DNA from: an uncultured Cellulomonadaceae bacterium
GTDB lineage: Bacteria > Actinomycetota > Actinomycetes > Actinomycetales > Cellulomonadaceae
DNA length: 64,000 nt
Direction: 5' to 3'
Assembly (NCBI GenBank): GCA_947495165.1
Contig: CANLXM010000001.1
Location: 868,001-932,000, forward strand
Shown: piece after piece, positions 56,794 through 64,000 of the stretch
Position numbering within the stretch: position 1 is the first letter of the stretch
Layout of the letters: each line of letters begins with the position of its first letter
Program-made: the position numbers and the translations under genes
Notes under the pieces: generated by a model
What the model saw: only the letters and a program-made list of their open reading frames with translations
Told to the model about the DNA's origin: nothing
Database searches by the model: none

Positions 56794-58341
56794 ATGGGCG
56801 ACGCCCACGTCATCCTCGAGATGCGGCACATCACCAAGGAGTTCCCGGGTGTCCGCGCGCTCGACCGGGTCTCGATGTCCGTGCGGGCCGGTGACATCCA
56901 CGCGATCTGCGGCGAGAACGGCGCCGGCAAGTCGACGCTGATGAAGGTGCTGTCGGGCGTCTACCCGCACGGGACCTACGATGGCGAGATCCTGTTCCAG
57001 GGTGAGCCCGTGGCGTTCAAGGACATCAAGTCCTCGGAGCACGCGGGGATCGTCATCATCCACCAGGAGCTCGCGCTCATCCCCGAGCTCTCGATCGCGG
57101 AGAACATCTTCCTCGGCAACGAGGTGCGCCGCCGCGGCCTGATCGACTGGGACGGGGCCGAGCACCGCACGCTCGACCTCCTGGCCCGCGTGGGACTGAA
57201 CCTCGACCCGAGGACGCCGGTCAAGGACCTCGGCGTCGGCCAGCAGCAGCTCGTGGAGATCGCCAAGGCGCTCTCGAAGGACGTGCGGCTGCTCATCCTC
57301 GACGAGCCGACCTCGGCGCTGAACGAGGACGACTCCGAGAACCTGCTGGACCTGCTGCGTGGTCTCAAGGCCAAGGGCATCACCGCGATCATGATCTCCC
57401 ACAAGCTCAACGAGATCGCCGCCGTGGCCGACGCCGTCACGGTGATCCGCGACGGCCAGACGGTGGAGACGTACACGGTCGAGGCCGGACGCGTCGACGA
57501 GGACCGCATCATCCGCGCGATGGTCGGGCGCTCGATCGAGAACCGCTACCCGCAGCACTCGTCGACCGTCGGCCCGACCGTCATGGAGGTGCGCGACTGG
57601 CGGGTCGAGCACCCGACCGTCCCGGGACGCCTCGTGTGCAAGGACTCCAGCTTCACGGTGCGCCGCGGCGAGATCGTCGGCTTCGCCGGGCTGATGGGCG
57701 CTGGACGCACCGAGCTCGCTCGCTCCATCTTCGGCCGGAGCTACGGCACGTACCTGTCGGGCCAGGTGCTCCTGCACGGCGCCCCGGTCGAGCTCCGCAC
57801 GGTCGCCGCGGCGATCCGGCACAAGGTCGCCTACGTCCCCGAGGACCGCAAGACGCTCGGCCTGAACCTGCTCGACTCGATCAAGCGCACCACGACGTCC
57901 GCCAACCTCGACGCAGTCATGCGCCGTGGCCTGCTGGACCTCGACGAGGAGGACGCCGTCGCCGAGCGCTACCGCACGTCGCTCGGGATCAAGGCGCCGA
58001 GCGTCGACGTCGGTGTCACGACGCTCTCCGGCGGCAACCAGCAGAAGGTCGTGCTGGCCAAGTGGATGTTCCCGGACCCCGACGTGCTGATCCTCGACGA
58101 GCCCACCCGCGGGATCGACGTGGGTGCGAAGTACGAGATCTACCGGCTGGTCCAGGACCTGGCTGACCAGGGCAAGGGCGTCGTGGTGATCTCCTCCGAG
58201 CTGCCCGAGCTCCTCGGCATCTGCGACCGGATCTACACCATCTGCGAGGGCCGGATCACCGGCGAGCTCGACGTCGCCGATGCCGACCAGGAAAAGCTCA
58301 TGCGGATGATGACCACCACCGCGTCCACCCCCACGCGCTGA
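56794..58341 (+). CDS. gguA: Multiple-sugar ABC transporter ATPase (GguA/MmsA-like)
   Basis: 515-residue duplicated ATPase that powers uptake of monosaccharides through the permease below. First domain: Walker A GENGAGKSTLMKVLSGVYPH (about 48-67), signature LGVGQQQLVEIAKAL, Walker B LLILDEPTSAL. Second domain: degenerate Walker A GLMGAGRTELARSIFG, signature LSGGNQQKVVLAKWM and LILDEPTRGIDVG. It is of the CUT2 class (XylG/RbsA/GguA), closest by wording to the chvE-gguAB system. GGGAGG lies 7 nt before ATG 56794. It is first in the operon controlled by LacI operators. Confidence 0.93.
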   Translation: MGDAHVILEMRHITKEFPGVRALDRVSMSVRAGDIHAICGENGAGKSTLMKVLSGVYPHGTYDGEILFQGEPVAFKDIKSSEHAGIVIIHQELALIPELSIAENIFLGNEVRRRGLIDWDGAEHRTLDLLARVGLNLDPRTPVKDLGVGQQQLVEIAKALSKDVRLLILDEPTSALNEDDSENLLDLLRGLKAKGITAIMISHKLNEIAAVADAVTVIRDGQTVETYTVEAGRVDEDRIIRAMVGRSIENRYPQHSSTVGPTVMEVRDWRVEHPTVPGRLVCKDSSFTVRRGEIVGFAGLMGAGRTELARSIFGRSYGTYLSGQVLLHGAPVELRTVAAAIRHKVAYVPEDRKTLGLNLLDSIKRTTTSANLDAVMRRGLLDLDEEDAVAERYRTSLGIKAPSVDVGVTTLSGGNQQKVVLAKWMFPDPDVLILDEPTRGIDVGAKYEIYRLVQDLADQGKGVVVISSELPELLGICDRIYTICEGRITGELDVADADQEKLMRMMTTTASTPTR

Positions 58342-58367
58342 TGCGACACGAGAGAGAGCCACGGACG

Positions 58368-59702
58368 ATGAAGTCACTCAAGCAGGTCCTCGGCGGCGAC
58401 TTCCGCCAGTTCACGATGGTGTTCGCGCTCGTCGCGCTCCTCATCGCCTTCGACGTCGCCTCCGGTGGCCGGATGCTCACGTCGTCGAACTTCCAGAACC
58501 TTTTGTCCGGCAACGCCTACGTGCTGATCCTCGCGATCGGCATGGTCATGGTGATCGTGATCGGCCAGATCGACCTGTCGGTCGGGTCCGTCGCGGGCGT
58601 CGTGGGCATGGTCGTCGCGATTACGGCCCGGGACTGGGGCCTGCCGTGGTTCGTGGCGGTGCTGCTCGGCCTCGGCCTCGGCGTCCTGATCGGCGCCTGG
58701 CAGGGGTTCTGGCTCGCCAAGTTCGGCATCCCGGGATTCATCACGACACTCGCGGGGATGATGATCTTCCGCGGGGTGATCATCTGGATCAGCTCCTCGA
58801 TCAGCGTGCCCGCCCCTGAGGAGCTGCGCGTGCTCGGCTCCGGTTACCTGCCCGAGTGGGGCCCGGCGTTCACGCAGATGAACAACTCGACGCTCCTGCT
58901 CGGGATCGTCGGCATCGCGGCCTTCGCCTGGTCCGAGCGCCGCCGTCACCAGAGCCTGGTCAAGCGCGCCACCGAGCCCGTGCCGGTGTGGCCGGTGGCG
59001 GTGCGTGTCGTCCTCGTGGCGGCCGTGATCGGCTACGTCACCTGGATCTTCGGCAGCGGCCGCCCGGGCACGTCGTTCCCGGTCCCCGGCCTGGTCCTCC
59101 TGGCGCTCGTGATCATCTACCACGTCATCACGACGCGGACCCGGTTCGGCCGGCACATCTACGCGGTCGGTGGCAACCGGGCAGCCGCGGCGCTGTCGGG
59201 CGTCAACACGCAGCGCACCTACTTCCTCGTGATGATGAACATGTCGTTCCTCGCGGCGCTCGCCGGGATCATGTTCCTGGGGCGGTCGACGTCGGCCGGT
59301 CCCTCGGACGGCACCATGTGGGAGCTGGACGCGATCGCCGCGGTGTTCATCGGCGGGGCCGCGGTCTCCGGTGGGATCGGCACGGTGGTCGGGTCGGTCA
59401 TCGGCGGGCTCGTCATGGCCGTCCTCAACAGCGGGCTCATGCTCATGGGCGTCGAGTCGGACCGCACCCAGGTCATCAAGGGCCTGGTGCTGCTGGCCGC
59501 GGTCGCGTTCGACGTCTACAACAAGCAGCAGGGCCGCCCGTCGATCATCGGACTGCTCTTCGGCAACAAGGACGCCGGGGACTCTCCGGCGGGGGAGCCG
59601 CCGTCGAGCGCCGCGCCCCCCTCGACGGAGGCCGCCTCGGTCGGCACGCCGCTCGGCGGCCCCGGCGTCGAGGCGGAGACGCCCGAACCGCGACGCGGCT
59701 GA
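58368..59702 (+). CDS. gguB: Multiple-sugar ABC transporter permease (GguB-like)
   Basis: 444-residue inner-membrane permease of the CUT2 class with about ten helices. Recognisable segments are GNAYVLILAIGMVMVIVIGQ then IDLSVGSVAGVVGM (family signature, about 60-85), GIPGFITTLAGMMIFRGVI, FGRHIYAVGGNRAAAALSGV and AVFIGGAAVSGGIGTVVGSV. The C-terminal 60 residues are a Pro/Ala/Ser-rich cytosolic tail. ATG 58368 is preferred; ATG 58341, which overlaps the gguA stop as TGATG, is an in-frame alternative that would add nine residues. It forms the channel with GguA and ChvE-like protein. Confidence 0.92.
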   Translation: MKSLKQVLGGDFRQFTMVFALVALLIAFDVASGGRMLTSSNFQNLLSGNAYVLILAIGMVMVIVIGQIDLSVGSVAGVVGMVVAITARDWGLPWFVAVLLGLGLGVLIGAWQGFWLAKFGIPGFITTLAGMMIFRGVIIWISSSISVPAPEELRVLGSGYLPEWGPAFTQMNNSTLLLGIVGIAAFAWSERRRHQSLVKRATEPVPVWPVAVRVVLVAAVIGYVTWIFGSGRPGTSFPVPGLVLLALVIIYHVITTRTRFGRHIYAVGGNRAAAALSGVNTQRTYFLVMMNMSFLAALAGIMFLGRSTSAGPSDGTMWELDAIAAVFIGGAAVSGGIGTVVGSVIGGLVMAVLNSGLMLMGVESDRTQVIKGLVLLAAVAFDVYNKQQGRPSIIGLLFGNKDAGDSPAGEPPSSAAPPSTEAASVGTPLGGPGVEAETPEPRRG

Positions 59703-59740
59703 ACCCGCTGGACGGTTGAACCCGCTGCACCGCACATCGA

Positions 59741-59820
59741 CCCCCGCACGACGGGGGTGCACGACGCAAGGCCTGCGCGCTCATGCCTGCAGGAAGACGC
59801 GCACCCAACGACGGGTGTGC
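59741..59820 (+). repeat. Stem-loops between permease and binding-protein genes
   Basis: ACCCCCG (59740-59746) pairs with CGGGGGT (59752-59758). GCGCACCC (59799-59806) pairs with GGGTGTGC (59813-59820) with one wobble. Both lie in the 138-nt gap before the binding-protein gene. Such structures in sugar operons often adjust the amount of binding protein by processing or partial termination. A duplicated TGAACCCGCTG (59700-59710 and 59717-59727) also lies here. Confidence 0.4.
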
Positions 59821-59840
59821 TCGCCGAGAAGGAGAAGCAC

Positions 59841-60932
59841 ATGATCAAGAAGTCGTTCGCCATGGTGGCACTGACGGCCGGGGCGCTCGCTCTGGGCGCC
59901 TGCTCGGGCGGTGGTCGGGAGGTCGCGGCCTCCGAGAGCGAGGGCGGCGCGAGCGGCTTCGCTGCCGACGCCGTGATCGGGGTCTCCCTGCCCTGGCTCG
60001 GGACCCAGAACTGGAAGGAGGCGCAGGACCTGTTCACGACCCAGCTGACCGACGCCGGCTTCGAGCCGCTCGTCCAGGCCGCGGACAACAAGGTGCCCCA
60101 GCAGCAGCAGCAGATCGAGGCGATGATCGAGCGCGGCGCCGAGGTCATCGTCGTCGGCCCGATCGACGGCACCCAGCTCGGTGGGGTCCTCGAGCAGGCG
60201 GCCGACGCCGGGATCGCCGTCATCGGGTACGACCGTCTGATCGAGAACACCACTGCGGTCGACGCGGTCGTGCAGTTCGGGAGCATCCGCACCGGCGAGC
60301 TCCAGGGGCAGTCGCTCCTCGACGGGCTCGCGGCGAGCGGCGCCGAGGCGCCCTACAACATCGAGCTGTTCGGTGGTGGTCCCGCGGACCCGAACGCACC
60401 GAACTTCTTCACCGGTGCCATGTCCGTCCTGCAGCCGAAGATCGACGACGGCACGCTCGTCGTCGTCTCGGGGCAGACCGACTTCACGCAGGCCGCGACG
60501 CCGGACTGGGACAACGCCAAGGCGCAGGCCCGCATGGACTCGCTGCTGTCCGGCAACTACAGCGACAAGCCGGTGCACGGGGTGCTCTCGCCCAACGACG
60601 GCATCGCGCGGGCGATCCTGACCGCGTCCGAGCAGGCCGGCATGGACCTGCCCGTCGTGACGGGGCTCGACGCGGAGAACGAGTCCCTCGTGTCGATCTG
60701 GGAGGGCAAGCAGTGGTCGACCGTCGCCAAGCCGACCAGCGACCTCGTCGGTGAGACCGTCGAGCTCATCCAGGCCCTGCAGCAGGGCGAGGAGCTGCCC
60801 GCGCCCGACGAGACCGTAGCCAACGGCAAGAAGGACGTGGCCGTGTACCAGCTCGACCCCGTCGTCGTGACGAAGGACAACGCCCGCGAGGTGTTCGCGG
60901 ACGACGCGGCTCGGCTCGAGCTGCTCAAGTAG
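59841..60932 (+). CDS. chvE: ChvE-like sugar-binding lipoprotein
   Basis: 363-residue solute-binding lipoprotein of the CUT2 system. Lipobox LALGAC (Cys near 20), mature protein of the ribose/galactose-binding fold: VIGVSLPWLGTQNWKEAQDL, EAMIERGAEVIVVGPIDGTQ, AVIGYDRLIENT, IELFGGGPADPNAPNF and VTGLDAENESLVSIWEGKQW. The ELFGGxxxDxNA segment and overall order match ChvE, which binds galactose, arabinose and glucose. The sugar here is inferred to be one of these. AAGGAG lies 6 nt before ATG 59841. It is followed by a strong bidirectional terminator. Confidence 0.93.
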   Translation: MIKKSFAMVALTAGALALGACSGGGREVAASESEGGASGFAADAVIGVSLPWLGTQNWKEAQDLFTTQLTDAGFEPLVQAADNKVPQQQQQIEAMIERGAEVIVVGPIDGTQLGGVLEQAADAGIAVIGYDRLIENTTAVDAVVQFGSIRTGELQGQSLLDGLAASGAEAPYNIELFGGGPADPNAPNFFTGAMSVLQPKIDDGTLVVVSGQTDFTQAATPDWDNAKAQARMDSLLSGNYSDKPVHGVLSPNDGIARAILTASEQAGMDLPVVTGLDAENESLVSIWEGKQWSTVAKPTSDLVGETVELIQALQQGEELPAPDETVANGKKDVAVYQLDPVVVTKDNAREVFADDAARLELLK

Positions 60933-60945
60933 GTCGACGCCCATC

Positions 60946-60982
60946 GCGTGGCCCCGCCGTCGACGACGGCGGGGCCACGCGC
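60946..60982. terminator. Long bidirectional terminator between chvE and dehydrogenase
   Basis: CGCGTGGCCCCGCCGTCG (60946-60963) is complementary over all 18 bases to 60965-60982, with A60964 at the centre. It is the longest gapless hairpin arm in the window and separates convergent operons. Confidence 0.85.
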
Positions 60983-60994
60983 GTCTGTGCCGCC

Positions 60995-62047
60995 TCAGGC
61001 GGTGAGGTCGACGACCACCTTGACGTCGTCGTCGTGCGGCTCGAACGCCTCGAGCGCCCTGCCCAGGGGGACGCGGCGGGTGATCAGCTGCTCGAGCCAG
61101 TCGGCGTCGGCGCGCACGAGGGCCTGCGCCGCGTCGGCCCAGTGCTCCAGCCCGGCGTTCACCGACCCGATCACCACGTCGTTGTCCAGCACCAGCTCGT
61201 GGTTGAGGGTGTTGGCGTCCACCGGGATGCGCCGGCGGTGCGTCGAGGTGCCGGTGAGGCAGACGATGCCGTACGGCGCCGTCCCGCCCATCGCGCCCAT
61301 GACGACCGAGCCGACGCCGGTCGCCTCGACGATCACGTCGGGCTGGAGGCGCTTCGCCACGTCGCCGACGGGCTCGGAGTGGTAGGTAGCGCCCAGGGCG
61401 CGCACGAGCTCGGGCTTGAGGCCGTCCGTCACGAGGTCGAGCACGTGGACGTCGAGGCCGCGCTGGGCGCCGAGCAGCGCCGCGAGCAGCCCGATGGGCC
61501 CCGCGCCGGTCACGAGCACGCGCTTCGGCTCGAACCACGAGCGGTTCCCGACGAGCTCGATCTGGTCCCACGCCTTCGCGACGACGCTCGCGGGCTCGAG
61601 CAGCACGCCCGTGCTGGCCAGCGCAGGGTCGAGGTGCACGGCGTAGTCCGGCTCGATCCGCCAGCGCTCGCTGCCGAAGCCGTCGATCTCCTTGATGCCG
61701 CGCTCGGTGTACTCACCGTTGCGGCACATGTCGAAGCGTCCGCGGGCGCACGCGCCGCACGGCACGGGGTCGGGGCGCCGCACCACCCCGGCCACGAGGT
61801 CACCGGCCGCGAGGCCGCTGCCGGCAGGGGCCTCGAGGACCCGGCCGAGCGACTCGTGACCGATCACGAGTCGGTCCCGGCCGTGGGGGGCCCAGCCGTA
61901 CGCGCCGTCGGCGATCTCACGGTCCGTGCCGCAGACGCCGAGCGCGAGGCCTTCCACGAGGACCGTGCCGTCCCTCTCGTCCGGTTCGGGCACGTCCGAC
62001 AGGGCGAGCGAGCCTGCCTCGAGCGGGGTGACGGTCAGGGCGCGCAT
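60995..62047 (-). CDS. Zinc-dependent glucose/aldose 1-dehydrogenase-like MDR enzyme
   Basis: 350-residue medium-chain dehydrogenase/reductase of the glucose 1-dehydrogenase type. Catalytic zinc ligands are Cys39 in LGVCGTDREI, then HESLG (His-Glu, about 66-67). The structural lobe has CGACARGRFDMC, with three cysteines. The nucleotide fold is VLVTGAGPIGLLAALLG (about 176-192). In related enzymes it oxidises glucose or galactose to the lactone with NAD(P). GAGGAG lies 5 nt before ATG 62047. It follows the beta-galactosidase gene on the same strand by 108 nt and could act on the sugar released by it. Confidence 0.87.
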   Translation of the reverse strand: MRALTVTPLEAGSLALSDVPEPDERDGTVLVEGLALGVCGTDREIADGAYGWAPHGRDRLVIGHESLGRVLEAPAGSGLAAGDLVAGVVRRPDPVPCGACARGRFDMCRNGEYTERGIKEIDGFGSERWRIEPDYAVHLDPALASTGVLLEPASVVAKAWDQIELVGNRSWFEPKRVLVTGAGPIGLLAALLGAQRGLDVHVLDLVTDGLKPELVRALGATYHSEPVGDVAKRLQPDVIVEATGVGSVVMGAMGGTAPYGIVCLTGTSTHRRRIPVDANTLNHELVLDNDVVIGSVNAGLEHWADAAQALVRADADWLEQLITRRVPLGRALEAFEPHDDDVKVVVDLTA

Positions 62048-62114
62048 GGAGTCTCCTCGGTCCGGCGGCGGTGTGCTCTCCCACTGTGCGCGAGCCCGAC
62101 GCCCCGTGCCACCG

Positions 62115-62153
62115 GGCGCCCGTGACCCGCACGGGCGCCCGTGACGCGACGGG
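62115..62153. repeat. Duplicated GGGCGCCCGTGAC unit
   Basis: GGGCGCCCGTGAC occurs at 62115-62127 and again at 62133-62145, an 18-bp period; each contains the self-complementary CGGGCGCCCG. It lies in the gap between the beta-galactosidase stop and the dehydrogenase start, and may act as a weak terminator or be a duplication. Confidence 0.4.
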
Positions 62154-62155
62154 CG

Positions 62156-64000
62156 TCAGCGGCTCACGCGCAGCACCAACGCCCCTTCGCCGGGGACAGC
62201 GTGGACGTCGGCCGTGCGCCCCGACGCGAGGTCGGTCCCCGCCACGGCGACGTCGTGCGCGTCCTGCGTGTGGTTGAGCACCACGACGTGGTCGACGCCG
62301 TCGCCGCGGCGCCGGACGACCTCGACATCGTCGGGCAGGGCAGAGCGCTCGATGCCCGCCTGCGCGTAGGCGGCGTGCATGACGGGCGCGAGCGCGGCGA
62401 CGTCGAGCCGGGTGGACACGTACCACGCGCTGCCCGCGCCGTGGTGCTTGTGGGTCACGGCCGCCATGCCTGCGGCGGGGCCGTCGGTGTACGTCGCCAC
62501 GACCTCCGCGTCGTCGATCACCAGGTGCTCGGCCCAGACGTCCGCCCGCACAGTGCCACCGCCGAGGGCCGCGCCCAGCTCGACCGCGACGGACTCGTCC
62601 GCGCGCAGCGGCAGGTACTCCTCGACGCCCACGCCGAGGACGTCGCGGAGCGGGGCGGCGAACCCGCCGGGGTGCACGGCGTCGTGCTCGTCGACGGCGC
62701 CGGAGAAGAACGAGACCACGAGCGTCCCGCCGTCGGCCACGAAGCGGGTGAGGTTTGCCCCGGCGGTGGCGGTCAGCAGGTAGGACGCAGGGACGACGAC
62801 GAGCCGGTAGCCGCTCAGGTCGCCCTCGGGGTGGACGAAGTCGGTGGTGACCCCGTCGCGCCACAGGCGGTCGTAGCACGCCTCGGTGCGCTCGCGGTGG
62901 GAGACGTCCTCGCTCGGACGCCACGGCTGGTCCTGCGCCCAGTGCGACTCCCAGTCCCAGACGATCGCGGCCTCGGTGCGCACGCGTGAGCCGCGGATCT
63001 CGCCCAGCGAGGCCAGCTCGGCACCGAGGGCCGTGACCTCGCGCCAGATCCGGCTCGACGTCCCCGCGTGGGGCAGCATCGCGGAGTGGAACTTCTCGGC
63101 GCCCGAGCGCGAGGCGCGCCACTGGAAGAACATGATGGAGTCGGCCCCGCGGCCCAGGTGGGACAGCGCGTTGCGGCGCATCTCGCCAGGCCGCTTGGCG
63201 ACGTTGCGCGGCTGCCAGTTCACCCCTGAGGTCGAGTGCTCCATCAGGATCCACGGCTTGCCGCGCGCGACGGACCGCGTGAGGTCGGCCGCCATCGCCA
63301 GGCCGACGTGCGAGCGTGGGTCGGCGGCCGTGAGGTAGTGGTCGTTCGAGACGACGTCGACCTCGCGTGCCCACCGCCACAGGTCCACCGACGGGCACGC
63401 GGCGGCCATGAAGTTCGTGGTGACGGGCAGCGCGGAGTGCTCGCGGATCGCGTCGCGCTCGGCCACGAAGCACTCCAGCAGCGAGTCCGAGGTGAAGCGA
63501 CGGAAGTCCAGCACCTGCGCGGGATTGACCACGCTCGGCGTCGCGCGGGGGACGTCCACGTGGTCCCACTCCCCGTACGTCTGACCCCAGAAGGCTGTGC
63601 CCCACGCGGCGTTGAGCGCATCGAGGGCGCCGTAGCGGTCGCGGAGCCACGCGCGGAACGCTGCGGCGCTGGCGGGCGAGTAGCACTCGGACACCGGCGC
63701 GCCGTACTCGTTGTGCACGTGCCACAGCGCGATGGCCGGGTGCTGTCCGTAGCGCTGCGCGAGCTCGGAAGCGATGCGCCGGGACAGCCGGCGGTAGTCG
63801 GGCGAGCTCGGGCTGGCCATGCCCCGCGAGCCGAAGTCGAGCGGGAGCCCGTCGCGGGTCACGACGCGCGCCTGCGGGTAGGTGCGGAAGAACCACGCCG
63901 GCGGAGACGCCGTCGGCGTGCCGAGGTCCACGCGGATGCCGGCGCCGTGCAGCAGGTCGATCAGCCGGTCGAGCCACGCGAAGTCGAGCTCGCCCTCCCG
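62156..64000 (-). CDS. GH42 beta-galactosidase, 5' truncated by window end
   Basis: Retaining glycoside hydrolase family 42 enzyme that removes beta-galactosyl residues (some members prefer alpha-arabinosides). The frame is open to base 64000, so the start lies beyond; 614 residues are visible of a family length of about 650-690. The catalytic domain has VDLGTPTASPPAWFFRTYP, the acid/base Glu in WHVHNEYG (visible residue about 97) and the nucleophile Glu in ILMEHSTSGVNW (about 252). The trimerisation and beta-sandwich C-terminal domains follow. No signal peptide can be judged. The upstream, unseen region may hold more of this operon. Confidence 0.95.
   Translation of the reverse strand, partial: REGELDFAWLDRLIDLLHGAGIRVDLGTPTASPPAWFFRTYPQARVVTRDGLPLDFGSRGMASPSSPDYRRLSRRIASELAQRYGQHPAIALWHVHNEYGAPVSECYSPASAAAFRAWLRDRYGALDALNAAWGTAFWGQTYGEWDHVDVPRATPSVVNPAQVLDFRRFTSDSLLECFVAERDAIREHSALPVTTNFMAAACPSVDLWRWAREVDVVSNDHYLTAADPRSHVGLAMAADLTRSVARGKPWILMEHSTSGVNWQPRNVAKRPGEMRRNALSHLGRGADSIMFFQWRASRSGAEKFHSAMLPHAGTSSRIWREVTALGAELASLGEIRGSRVRTEAAIVWDWESHWAQDQPWRPSEDVSHRERTEACYDRLWRDGVTTDFVHPEGDLSGYRLVVVPASYLLTATAGANLTRFVADGGTLVVSFFSGAVDEHDAVHPGGFAAPLRDVLGVGVEEYLPLRADESVAVELGAALGGGTVRADVWAEHLVIDDAEVVATYTDGPAAGMAAVTHKHHGAGSAWYVSTRLDVAALAPVMHAAYAQAGIERSALPDDVEVVRRRGDGVDHVVVLNHTQDAHDVAVAGTDLASGRTADVHAVPGEGALVLRVSR

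Noticed and set aside
1-64000. Prophage, insertion sequence, integron or toxin-antitoxin island
   Set aside because: No transposase, integrase, phage structural or toxin-antitoxin gene was recognised; coding content is uniformly GC-rich and housekeeping-like.

Overview
The window is about 64 kb of very GC-rich DNA with dense, short-spaced genes. It reads as a chromosomal segment of a high-GC actinobacterium. Actinobacterial markers are a WhiB7 regulator, mycoredoxin, an AdnAB-type helicase-nuclease pair, UvrD2, UPF0182, DUF3107 and an initiator tRNA with a C1:U72 mismatch. The gene order nudC / mycoredoxin / uvrD2 / whiB7 / zincin / PDZ-Lon / UPF0182 resembles the Rv3192-Rv3202 block of Mycobacterium. 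With the extracellular hydrolases and GH42 enzyme this suggests Micrococcales, perhaps a Cellulomonas relative; that placement is inference. No insertion sequence, prophage, integron or CRISPR array was seen. Many genes have a TAnnnT-like box 6-7 nt before the start codon, so leaderless transcripts look common.

Regions. 1-2010: one-carbon metabolism (glyA fragment, folD). 2338-8987: a secreted nuclease and a secreted 5'-nucleotidase with related C-terminal tandem domains, then an exonuclease III gene whose start lies in a perfect inverted repeat. 9006-16342: Mrp ATPase, DUF1003 and MgtE-N/CBS proteins, a two-helix membrane protein, Xaa-Pro aminopeptidase, PHP phosphoesterase, MarC and a VOC protein. 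16429-19373: DEAD-box helicase, ferritin-like protein, DUF3107. 19497-32724: DNA repair and stress cluster (AdnA/AdnB-like, phosphotransferase, NudC, mycoredoxin, UvrD2, WhiB7 with an attenuator-like leader, ThiF-like, YgjP-like metallopeptidase). 32729-40101: zincin, SDR-like protein, PDZ-Lon protease, PPA1309-like protein, UPF0182. 40295-40371: initiator tRNA. 40492-49701: GNAT, DUF305, DksA-like, chemoreceptor, uracil-DNA glycosylase, saccharopine-dehydrogenase-like oxidoreductase, SNF2 helicase, flavodoxin-like and DHFR-like proteins.

49711-54462 is a signalling and polysaccharide module: a membrane histidine kinase divergent from an overlapping trio of receiver-only regulator, membrane HEAT-repeat protein and processive family 2 glycosyltransferase. 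54484-64000 is a sugar-utilisation locus. It has a LacI regulator with three identical, evenly spaced operators, a PfkB kinase, a ChvE/GguAB-type sugar ABC transporter, a zinc sugar dehydrogenase and a GH42 beta-galactosidase cut by the window end.

The observations most worth following up are the whiB7 leader (promoter, 40-codon uORF and competing hairpins), the LacI operator array including one inside the first codons of lacI, the kinase/receiver/HEAT/glycosyltransferase module, and several unusual inverted repeats. All names rest on motifs and family knowledge; no database search was run.
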